Shown: positions 8,169-15,574 of the stretch, piece after piece | Position numbering within the stretch: the first letter of the stretch is position 1 | Layout: each line of letters starts with the position of its first letter | Source of the DNA: CAWIHK01 sp963835935 | GTDB lineage: Bacteria > Bacteroidota > Ignavibacteria > UBA10030 > CAVZMI01 | Length of the DNA: 64,000 nt | Assembly: GCA_963835935.1 (NCBI GenBank) | Contig: CAWIHK010000001.1 | Location: 1 to 64,000 of the forward strand | Reading direction: 5' to 3' | The notes under the pieces: generated by a model | Database searches by the model: none | The model's input: the letters and a program-made list of their open reading frames with translations, nothing else | What the model was told of the DNA's origin: nothing | Position numbers and translations under genes: made by a program

Positions 8169-9338
8169 CTAGCTTGCTCTTAACGCTGTTACTATATTCA
8201 GCCTCGCCGCTCTTACCGCCGGCATGAAGCCGCCAACGATTCCCATAATGACTGAAAAAACTAATGAATAAATCACCGTCTTGGTTGTCAGCGCAAAACC
8301 GAAAGCGATTTCAGCAAATGACTCAAAGTTTACAGTCGAGATTGTCACCGTCTGAAGCAACGTTGCAAGAAGGATTCCACAGATTCCGCCGAAAATTGAA
8401 ATCGAAATTGATTCGATTAAGAATGCGAGTAAAATATTTCGCCGGCGAAATCCTAAAGCGCGAAGTGTGCCGATTTCAACTGTTCGGTTGGCTACTGCGG
8501 CGTACATGGTTATTGCCGCGGCTATCACCGCTCCGAAGCTGAAAATAATTGTCACTGCTAGTCCGAGAACACGAATGAATGTTCCTAAAAAACCCGATTG
8601 GTCGGTATAAAATTTTTGTTCACGTTTTATCTCATATTGATTCAACCGGGGCTCATGGTCGAAACGTGCTTTCATCACGTCAAAGTCTTCCGGTTTGCTC
8701 AACCTGATAATCATCGACGAATACACCGGCCGCCCGAATACCGGCATCAGTTGATCGGCATCGCCCCATATTTCCGAATCGAATGCCGATCCACCGGCGT
8801 CAAAAACTCCAACTATAGTCCAGTAACGGCTTCCCATACGTATCGACTTACCGAGCTGGGTTCCTTCAAATCCTTTCGCGACCGATCGACCGACGACAAT
8901 TTCCGGTGATCCAGAATTGAATGGCCGGCCTTCTATAAAATGTACTTGTCTCCGGATTGCGTACGCCATCGGTGAAATACCGCGTGCCGTGACATTTCCT
9001 ATATCGTGTGTGCCAAGTCTGAAGAGATTAACGATGACAACTGTCTCCGGTGACGCGAGTTGTTTGTTATCGGATGTGACAGCAATCTCAGGCATCGTTT
9101 TAATGTAACTCGCATTGTCACGATCAAGTCCACTCATGATGTCCGATGTCGCTCCTTTTCGTATCACGACGGCATTATCCACTTCACCACTGCTAACAAG
9201 TGTTTTTTCCAACCCGTTTGCCAGCATCAACACCGCAGTGAATACGAACACAACGAGTGTAATGCCGCCGACTGTCAGAGTTGTTGTCAAGCGACGCGTC
9301 CAGAGATTGCGTATGTTGTATTTCAATGGAATTTTCAT
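8169..9338 (-). CDS. MacB/FtsX-type ABC transporter permease
   Basis: A 389-residue permease: one membrane helix at about 15-42, a periplasmic MacB_PCD domain to about residue 255, then three C-terminal helices forming the FtsX domain (VEIGTLRALGFRRRNILLAFLIES is the typical coupling segment). MacB-like proteins do not move substrate through a membrane channel but drive periplasmic mechanotransmission for export of lipids, peptides or drugs. It is the last gene of the operon adaptor - ATPase - permease - (S23 gene) - permease. The permease at 9780 is a paralogue, so the transporter is probably a heterodimer. Confidence 0.85.
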   Translation of the reverse strand: MKIPLKYNIRNLWTRRLTTTLTVGGITLVVFVFTAVLMLANGLEKTLVSSGEVDNAVVIRKGATSDIMSGLDRDNASYIKTMPEIAVTSDNKQLASPETVVIVNLFRLGTHDIGNVTARGISPMAYAIRRQVHFIEGRPFNSGSPEIVVGRSVAKGFEGTQLGKSIRMGSRYWTIVGVFDAGGSAFDSEIWGDADQLMPVFGRPVYSSMIIRLSKPEDFDVMKARFDHEPRLNQYEIKREQKFYTDQSGFLGTFIRVLGLAVTIIFSFGAVIAAAITMYAAVANRTVEIGTLRALGFRRRNILLAFLIESISISIFGGICGILLATLLQTVTISTVNFESFAEIAFGFALTTKTVIYSLVFSVIMGIVGGFMPAVRAARLNIVTALRAS

Positions 9339-9365
9339 TTAAACCTCAAATTAAGTATTTAGAAT

Positions 9366-9755
9366 TCAGGAGACAGAAGACAGAATTGAATGTGAATATG
9401 CATAAAGTAATTTTCCGACTTCATCAAGTTGATTAAATAATTCGCCACTTTCTCCATAATGTAAATCAGTTGTTAAAATAATATAGTATCGACATTCTTC
9501 AAGCGAGCCTTGTACAATATTCAAAAATCGGGCTTTATCTGCTCGACCTCGTTTTTTAAATCCTTCAGCAATATTTGCCGGAATGGAAATAGCTGCACGT
9601 CGAAATTGAGATGTCAATCCATATATTTCATGTTTAGGAAAATTTTCAGAATATCGATAAACAGAAAGAACGAGCTGATGAGCTTTTTGCCAAACGATGA
9701 GGTCCTCAAATCGCTCCGCGGGCTTTCGTTTTATACTGTCTTCTGTCTTCTGCAT
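9366..9755 (-). CDS. S23-type four-helix bundle protein (23S rRNA intervening-sequence family)
   Basis: A 129-residue protein of the four-helix-bundle family first found in 23S rRNA intervening sequences: FEDLIVWQKAHQLVLSVY, YGLTSQFRRAAISIPANIAEG and the LEECRYYIILTTDL segment are diagnostic. The biochemical role is unknown. It lies between two permease genes of one operon, flanked by inverted copies of AGGAGACAGAA (9368-9378 and 9762-9772), and its own first codons are built from the same repeat. This looks like a later insertion of a self-contained unit into the operon. Confidence 0.85.
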   Translation of the reverse strand: MQKTEDSIKRKPAERFEDLIVWQKAHQLVLSVYRYSENFPKHEIYGLTSQFRRAAISIPANIAEGFKKRGRADKARFLNIVQGSLEECRYYIILTTDLHYGESGELFNQLDEVGKLLYAYSHSILSSVS

Positions 9756-9772
9756 TCTATATTCTGTCTCCT
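9368..9772. repeat. Inverted AGGAGACAGAA repeats around the S23 gene
   Basis: AGGAGACAGAA at 9368-9378 faces TTCTGTCTCCT at 9762-9772 (11 bp, perfect). Additional AGAAGACAGA-type copies extend inward on both sides (9373-9385 and 9736-9752). The pair encloses exactly the four-helix-bundle gene. Confidence 0.7.
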
Positions 9773-9779
9773 AACCTAT

Positions 9780-10931
9780 TTACCTCAATCCATCGACGAT
9801 GCTGGTTCTCAATGCCCGTATCAATGGAAAAATTGAAGAAAGAATTCCTACCATCAGGGCAAATGAACCTGAAAGAATAACCGTCGATGGTTCGACGCTA
9901 AAAACAGGAAAAATCATAGAAAACTGTTCCCCAATTCCTGCAGCTGCGGGGTAGGTAAGAAGAATTCCAATGGCGCCCCCAGTTAATGCAATCGCCATCG
10001 ATTCACCTAATATTAAACCGAAAAGATGTCCGCTCGAAAATCCGAGCGTCTTCAGTACCGCATATTCCTGAATTCGTTCGCGCGCTGTCATAATCATTGT
10101 ATTAGCCAGAACAAGCAAAATGACTCCGATGATTATGAAGGATATGATTCTTATCGCTGTGATAATAGCGCCGCTCATAGAAATAAAATCATGCTGGAAT
10201 TCCTTTTCCGTTTCTGTTTTTGTTTCCGCCGGCGAGTTTTTAAATAAGCTATCGATCCGACTTGATACGAAAGAGACCATTGATGGGTCCTTAACTTCAA
10301 CAACGTACCATCCCACATTCCCGACACGTCCGGGAGATATTTGCGCCAATCGTTCATCGACACTTTTCCAATGCAGGAAAAATTGTGTTTCATCAACCAC
10401 TGTATTGTTTCCATGGTAGATTGAACGAACTACGAATTGCCACTCGCCGGGGAATATATCTCCTTTTATCGTCACGATGTCGCCGAGTTTAAAATTGTAT
10501 TTCTCGGCAAGCTTCTTCCCGACAAAGCATGAATTTCTTTCTTTCATAAACTGCGCGAAGTTCTCTTTTGAATCGGGCAGATACTCTGGATAGATTTCAA
10601 AAAAATGATCGACATCGACTGCAAACCGAGCGAAAAAATTGCTATTGTCGATGTATGTCCCTCCAAACCAGTTTGCGTACGATATATTTGTCACGCCTTG
10701 AATCTGCATGATTTGTTCCCTGTACGCTAACGGAAGTGGGAAGATAAATGAAACCGCATGGCGCACGATAAGTCGATCCTGCGCCGATTCTTCCTCGCCA
10801 ACATACCAGGCAGTGATCACGGTGGACAGCAGGGTGTACGCCCAGATCGCGATCGTAATCCCCATGATGGTTAGCAAAGTGCGCAGTTTATGTCGCAAAA
10901 GATTTTTATAAATTAACTTAAAGACTTTCAT
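9780..10931 (-). CDS. MacB/FtsX-type ABC transporter permease
   Basis: A 383-residue permease paralogous in layout to the product of 8169-9338: N-terminal helix (about 15-40), periplasmic MacB_PCD-like domain, and three C-terminal helices with the FtsX coupling stretch ERIQEYAVLKTLGFSSGHLFGLIL. It starts 17 nt downstream of the ATPase gene on the same strand. With the adaptor, ATPase and second permease it forms a tripartite export system working across the envelope; the substrate cannot be told from sequence. Confidence 0.87.
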   Translation of the reverse strand: MKVFKLIYKNLLRHKLRTLLTIMGITIAIWAYTLLSTVITAWYVGEEESAQDRLIVRHAVSFIFPLPLAYREQIMQIQGVTNISYANWFGGTYIDNSNFFARFAVDVDHFFEIYPEYLPDSKENFAQFMKERNSCFVGKKLAEKYNFKLGDIVTIKGDIFPGEWQFVVRSIYHGNNTVVDETQFFLHWKSVDERLAQISPGRVGNVGWYVVEVKDPSMVSFVSSRIDSLFKNSPAETKTETEKEFQHDFISMSGAIITAIRIISFIIIGVILLVLANTMIMTARERIQEYAVLKTLGFSSGHLFGLILGESMAIALTGGAIGILLTYPAAAGIGEQFSMIFPVFSVEPSTVILSGSFALMVGILSSIFPLIRALRTSIVDGLR

Positions 10932-10948
10932 CTGTCATTCTCCGAAAA

Positions 10949-11623
10949 TTATTGAAGTTCACCTTTATCAAGATGACGCACGGTATGCGCTTTTTCCGCT
11001 GCGCGAGGATCATGAGTAACTACGATGATAGTCTTTTTGAATTCTTTGTTAAGCCGCTCCATAAGAATCATAATTTCATCCGCAGATTTTTTATCGAGAT
11101 CTCCGGTCGGCTCATCGGCAACAAGCAGTAACGGATCGGTAACAATTGCGCGTGCAATTGCAACTCGCTGTTCCTGTCCGCCGGATAACTGTCGCGGATA
11201 ATGATGCATCCGATCACTAAGTCCCACAACTGCAAGCGAAGCTTCCACATGTTCTCTCCGGCCTTTCTTGGAAAGATTTGTCAAGAGGAGTGGAAGCTCG
11301 ACGTTTTCAAACGCAGTTAGTACCGGCAGAAGATTATAAAACTGAAAAATGAAACCGATATTTCGCGCACGCCACTTTGCGAGCTGTGTTTCATTGAGAG
11401 ATGGCACATCGGTACCATTCACGTGAATCGTTCCGCTGTCGGGTCTATCGATTCCTGCTATGAGATTAAGCAAAGTAGTTTTTCCGGAACCAGATGGTCC
11501 CATGAGTGCAAGAAATTCACCTTCCGGAATAGAGAATGAAATATTTTGCAGAACAGGAATCTCAATGCTATCACGATGATACGATTTGTAAAGATTTGAA
11601 ATGAATACAATTGGTTCAGCCAT
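10949..11623 (-). CDS. LolD/MacB-type ABC transporter ATPase
   Basis: A 224-residue ATPase with Walker A GPSGSGKTT at 42-50, Q-loop Q94, signature LSGGQ at 146-150, Walker B LLLVADEP (catalytic E171) and the switch histidine in VVTHDP. The length and the LSGGQEQRVAIARA form fit the LolD/MacB/FtsE class. It supplies ATP hydrolysis for the two FtsX-type permeases directly downstream; the adaptor gene ends 17 nt upstream. Confidence 0.92.
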   Translation of the reverse strand: MAEPIVFISNLYKSYHRDSIEIPVLQNISFSIPEGEFLALMGPSGSGKTTLLNLIAGIDRPDSGTIHVNGTDVPSLNETQLAKWRARNIGFIFQFYNLLPVLTAFENVELPLLLTNLSKKGRREHVEASLAVVGLSDRMHHYPRQLSGGQEQRVAIARAIVTDPLLLVADEPTGDLDKKSADEIMILMERLNKEFKKTIIVVTHDPRAAEKAHTVRHLDKGELQ

Positions 11624-11640
11624 TGGATCTCCAGTAATTA

Positions 11641-12834
11641 TTATTGCTGCTTTATTTTAATTTTTTGTCCGGTGTGTAATTCTTCCGAAGGATTGAGAAC
11701 TACACGATCGCCGTTTGCCAGACCGGCTAACACTTCTATTGCATTACCGCTTGTACTCCCGAGAGTTACCGGAGTTTCAGTCAGAATGTTATCTCTAACA
11801 ATGAAGACAATTTTGTTTTTATCATGTGTGATAACAGCAGTACTGTTGACTAACAGCATCGGTTTTTGTTCTACGGCTTGTTGAGAAAGCGCTTCTGTCA
11901 AAAATGAAACTTTCGCACTCATATCCGGAAGTACTCGGTCATCCTTGTCAAGAAATTTCACCTTAGTCCGCACAGTTGCTTTCGATCTATCTACTGTCGG
12001 TACAATTTTCGTGACTTCACCCCGATACCGTTTGTTTGGATATGCGTCGAGTGTGATTTCACAAGGCTGGCCGGTTATCACGCGTTCGATGTTGGATTCA
12101 GATACATCCGCTTCCACTTGGAGAGAATTCATGTCTGCAAGCGTGACGACATCGCCGCGTGAACCTAACGATGTTCCGAATGGCGCAATCACTTCACCGA
12201 CATCAGCATCTTTTGTAAGAACCGTTCCGTCGAACGGCGCACGGATTCGCGTATTCTCAAGTGCAACTTCGGCCTGATCGATAAGCGCTTTCGCGACATT
12301 GATGGAGGCAATAACTTTGTTGTATTGAGCTTCCGCGGCATCAAGATCGGCTTGCGACGCAAGGTTGGAAGCGAATAATTTTCGAGTTCGTTCAAGGTTT
12401 TGTTGCGCAACGACTAGATCGGCTTTGTTCAATTCATAATTTGCTTTCGCCTGGGCGAGCGCGCCGAGGACATCGCCATCTTCCAATTGGCCGATGAGCA
12501 TTCCTTTTTTCACATGATCGCCTTCAACAACCGCGAGCATGACCAGGCGTCCGGTGCCTTTGGAAGCAATTGCAGCTTTTCGCTGTGCAACGACATAACC
12601 GCTTGCCGCGAGAACAGATTTTCCCTGCGCAATTGCCGTTTGTGTGACGATTGTGGTTTCAACTTCGGGCGTGTTCTTGAATACTCCGCTAAGAATTAAA
12701 GTAACTACGACGGCTATACCAACCAAGATAGGAAGAATCAATCGAAGTTTATTTTTCCTGCCAACTGTTTCTTGTGACGGTGCATCATGGTCGATTCTTA
12801 ATTTTGAAAGATCTGCTTCACGTGATGTTGACAT
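11641..12834 (-). CDS. MacA/HlyD-type periplasmic adaptor
   Basis: A 397-residue membrane-fusion protein. It has a cytoplasmic N-terminus, a membrane helix at about 30-50, a lipoyl half-motif (KGTGRLVMLAVVEGDHVKKGM), a long alpha-hairpin (about 130-200, LAQAKANYELNKADL...LDAAEAQYNK), a second lipoyl half (ENTRIRAPFDGTV), and beta-barrel and membrane-proximal domains. It would bridge the MacB-like permeases to an outer-membrane exit duct; no TolC gene is in the window. It is the first gene of the operon, so the promoter should lie in 12835-12970. Confidence 0.9.
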   Translation of the reverse strand: MSTSREADLSKLRIDHDAPSQETVGRKNKLRLILPILVGIAVVVTLILSGVFKNTPEVETTIVTQTAIAQGKSVLAASGYVVAQRKAAIASKGTGRLVMLAVVEGDHVKKGMLIGQLEDGDVLGALAQAKANYELNKADLVVAQQNLERTRKLFASNLASQADLDAAEAQYNKVIASINVAKALIDQAEVALENTRIRAPFDGTVLTKDADVGEVIAPFGTSLGSRGDVVTLADMNSLQVEADVSESNIERVITGQPCEITLDAYPNKRYRGEVTKIVPTVDRSKATVRTKVKFLDKDDRVLPDMSAKVSFLTEALSQQAVEQKPMLLVNSTAVITHDKNKIVFIVRDNILTETPVTLGSTSGNAIEVLAGLANGDRVVLNPSEELHTGQKIKIKQQ

Positions 12835-13391
12835 AGTTTCCTTTCTTTGTTCGATGGCATTCAGCCATCATCTTTCATATTTTCTAAAATAACCAATTTT
12901 CTAAAAAATACTTTTCAATTCTTGCTCTCATCAATTCTATTATTGTCATTTTTCTAACTTAATAAATTAGTAACTGATGTTACGCAGAATGCAAAAACTT
13001 GTGTTAGAAATAAATTTATAGCCACGAGCTTTAGCTCGTGGCTCAGAAATTAAAAACAATTTGGGGTTTTAACCCCATTTTCGATGATTTAATCAGGGCT
13101 AAAGCCCGTTTCATTATATTTTTCCAGTTCCACGACCTAAAGGTCGTGGCAATACATCTTTTTTGCGTAACATCAGTTAGTAAGTTTACCGGGAAAAAAA
13201 TCAATATCATGTACGACTACCCGAAGTTGCGAGCGAAGAGAACAATTCGGGCAGAGCGACCATTGGAAGCGAAACCGGGTAGCCGATGTTGTGATATTCG
13301 AACTTCTTATTTTAATTTAATATTATTCCCAGTGATTTTGCAATTTTAATTTAAATAAAATTGGCAATAACTGTATATTTCGCTTCGCATA
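12835..13391. other. Intergenic region holding a palindrome-rich element
   Basis: A 557-bp gap between the exporter operon and a gene remnant. 12835-12970 is AT-rich and presumably carries the exporter promoter, though no clear -33/-7 pair was assigned. 12971-13179 is the MITE-like element listed separately. 13180-13391 has a GC-richer patch around 13210-13290 in AT-rich surroundings; no convincing ORF or RNA was seen there. Confidence 0.6.
12971..13179. repeat. MITE-like element with 16-bp perfect terminal inverted repeats and internal palindromes
   Basis: TAACTGATGTTACGCA at 12971-12986 is repeated in perfect inversion at 13164-13179. Inside are four palindromes with 2-4 nt loops: 13021-13042 (GCCACGAGC/TTTA/GCTCGTGGC), 13062-13077 (TGGGGTT.. 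AACCCCA), 13096-13107 (GGGC/TAAA/GCCC) and 13130-13149 (CCACGACC/TAAA/GGTCGTGG). No ORF is present. A related cluster lies at 44000-44250, so this is a dispersed family rather than a local oddity. Confidence 0.75.
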
Positions 13392-13646
13392 TTAAAAAAT
13401 CATGTTGGGATCACCATTGGCGCTAAGCGTGCTGTCTGTTTGAATACCGCCCAGAGTAACAGGGAAAAAGAAGGCGCCAAGCTCATCGTTGTAGCTGTCA
13501 AGACAGAATGCGACCCAATCGTCGATTATCGCGTCTGGCATCTTTGGTTTTGATCTGATTGGGTTGACTGTCGTAACAGTGAAACCCGACATAAATGTTT
13601 TCATGTTATGCCATGTGCGTTTTTTTATTCTAATAAAAAATAGCAA
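13392..13646 (-). pseudogene. Remnant of a CBM9/DUF5916-like protein
   Basis: An 84-codon open frame whose C-terminal half (IDDWVAFCLDSYNDELGAFF followed by PVTLGGIQTDSTL) resembles the ligand-binding beta-sandwich of CBM9/DUF5916-type outer-membrane proteins, normally an internal part of a protein several hundred residues long. Nothing else of such a protein is present on either side, so this is best read as a decayed fragment next to the MITE-like element. Family assignment rests on the D-W-V...LDxxND...GxxxD pattern only. Confidence 0.45.
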
Positions 13647-13657
13647 AATTCATATAT

Positions 13658-14569
13658 TTAAAATTTGTACATCCTTTGATAACTGCTTATTGCTTTCATC
13701 ATATCATCTTTATTTTCCAGGAAGGGCATATGTCCAACATCACTACCCCAAAGTATAATATTTGGAAATTTAACATCCTTATAATGTTCCGGTCCAACAC
13801 ACCAATCTTTTTTGCCATAAAAAAACAACACAGGTATTTCTATATTACCAGTTTCCTTAAAAAAATTAATCCAATAATCTTTTATAGTCATTGCAATACT
13901 ACCGAATTCCCAATTCCAATTTGGTATCTCACTACAGGCTTTATTAATAATTTCCATATTTTTACGATCTGAAAACAGCATTTTCCACATTAAATCTTTC
14001 TTGTTTAAAGCAGAGATCAAACTATCCCACCGTACTTCTGTTGGAATTGTTTCATCTTTAAAATATTGGGGATTTGTTATATTTAAAAATTCACAGGCTT
14101 TTGGACACCAACTTGTTTGATAACTTTCTTCAAAATTCAACACACAATTAATCATAATCATTCCTTTGATAGCCTGAGGGAAACGTAGAACATAACCCAT
14201 TTGTAAAACTCCTCCAAAGGAATGTCCCAATGTAATCCACTGTTTAATACCCAATGCTTTTCTCACTTCCTCAAAATCTTTAACCATCCTATCCATGGAG
14301 TAATTTTTATCTTTAGGGCTTGAAGAACGGCATACTCCCCTTTGGTCTAAATAAATCATTTGAAAATGTTGTTCTAACGAATCGCCTACTAATTTTTCAA
14401 GCCAATAACCTCCACTACCTGGTCCACCATGAAGATATAAACATGGTATTCCCTTTCCTTTGATTGTAACATATAAATCCACACTATCAGATGTTATAAT
14501 GTGTTTCACCTGAGCATGAGATTCAATAGCCAAAACTAAAATCAGAAATAATAAAATTAATTTTTTCAT
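13658..14569 (-). CDS. Secreted alpha/beta hydrolase (proline iminopeptidase-like)
   Basis: A 303-residue protein with a signal peptide (MKKLILLFLILVLAIESHAQ). It carries the oxyanion segment LHGGPGSGG, the D-Q-R-G motif, the nucleophile elbow GHSFGG, a probable acid in YGKKDWCVG and the catalytic histidine in DVGHMPF. The HGGPG motif is typical of prolyl aminopeptidase-like hydrolases; the natural substrate is unknown. The gene is clearly more AT-rich than its neighbours and stands alone on the minus strand, suggesting recent acquisition. Confidence 0.82.
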   Translation of the reverse strand: MKKLILLFLILVLAIESHAQVKHIITSDSVDLYVTIKGKGIPCLYLHGGPGSGGYWLEKLVGDSLEQHFQMIYLDQRGVCRSSSPKDKNYSMDRMVKDFEEVRKALGIKQWITLGHSFGGVLQMGYVLRFPQAIKGMIMINCVLNFEESYQTSWCPKACEFLNITNPQYFKDETIPTEVRWDSLISALNKKDLMWKMLFSDRKNMEIINKACSEIPNWNWEFGSIAMTIKDYWINFFKETGNIEIPVLFFYGKKDWCVGPEHYKDVKFPNIILWGSDVGHMPFLENKDDMMKAISSYQRMYKF

Positions 14570-14640
14570 ACATTTAGCATATCATAATCAACATTGAGAA
14601 TTATACGAAGGTTTCGTTATTTTGTTGCTAATAAACCCGC

Positions 14641-15441
14641 TTACGGAAAAATCTCAAGCTCCGCAAAAACTTTTTTCGTAATCTCAAGACGGGCTTTTCC
14701 GAAAAGATCATCCGGACTATTTCGTTCGATGCAGGTGGCGAAGAAATAAATATCTTTCCCACGTTCGACATAACCTACAAGCCAGCCAATGTTTTTTAAA
14801 TCGCGTATCGCAAACCCGGTCTTTGCATGAAGAATTGCGGCTGGAGTCTGTTCAAGTATCATAATATTTTTCACGATATCAATCGATCGGCGCGAAACCG
14901 GCAGTTGATAATAATACATACGCCGGAGAAAATCAATTTGTTGAGATTGTGAAATGCGCAAACTTCCATCAAGCCAGAAGCGGTCGATCCCTCCGGAAAT
15001 GTCTCGGTTACCGTAATTCATTGTATCGACAAAGTGCTGCATCCTTTTCTCGCCTATCCGGCGCGCGACTTCCTGATAAAACCAAACGACGGAATTAGCA
15101 AACGCAGATCGAAGCGTATGATTTCTATTCCAGCTTTCAATATTATAATGTGTACTATCCCATTTAATTACTTCGTTAGTATCTTTTATAACTCCGGTCT
15201 CGAGCGCTATTAACGAGTTTGGAATTTTAAAAGTTGAAGCCGGAAGAAATGATGAATCGGATCTACCCGGATTGTTGGTGATGAAACAAGAATCTTTTTC
15301 AGAATAAATCAGAATAGAACCGTAAACATTATGTTCTTCAAAGTATTTAACAAAGCCAGGTTTTACGATGATTTTTGGCTGTGCAATCGACAAACTTGTA
15401 AAGAAGATGATGACAAGAACAATCCAAAATCGGTAAATCAT
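14641..15441 (-). CDS. Class D (OXA-type) beta-lactamase
   Basis: A 266-residue exported protein (signal peptide about 1-20). All class D landmarks are in place and correctly spaced: S69-T-F-K72 (nucleophile S69, carbamylated K72), S117-V-V119, Y143-G-N145 and K207-T-G209. W155 lies in the GIDRFWLDGSL segment, matching the conserved omega-region tryptophan. Such enzymes hydrolyse beta-lactams in the periplasm; BlaR/MecR sensor domains look similar, but here the protein ends after the enzyme domain and has no membrane sensor part. Spectrum cannot be judged from sequence. No mobile element directly abuts the gene. Confidence 0.9.
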   Translation of the reverse strand: MIYRFWIVLVIIFFTSLSIAQPKIIVKPGFVKYFEEHNVYGSILIYSEKDSCFITNNPGRSDSSFLPASTFKIPNSLIALETGVIKDTNEVIKWDSTHYNIESWNRNHTLRSAFANSVVWFYQEVARRIGEKRMQHFVDTMNYGNRDISGGIDRFWLDGSLRISQSQQIDFLRRMYYYQLPVSRRSIDIVKNIMILEQTPAAILHAKTGFAIRDLKNIGWLVGYVERGKDIYFFATCIERNSPDDLFGKARLEITKKVFAELEIFP

Positions 15442-15574
15442 TCGATTATCTCCTAAATATCATTATTAATAAAGTTAACCAAATTGGGGTCGAAAGGAAA
15501 GAACTACTTCCTGTATCACATCAAGATTACCTCTCTTCATTCCGAAAATAGTACTAGATACTTTGGAACTTATC

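Noticed and set aside
12971..13179. CRISPR array
   Set aside because: The repeated units are different palindromes with irregular spacing, not identical repeats with spacers, and no cas gene is present.
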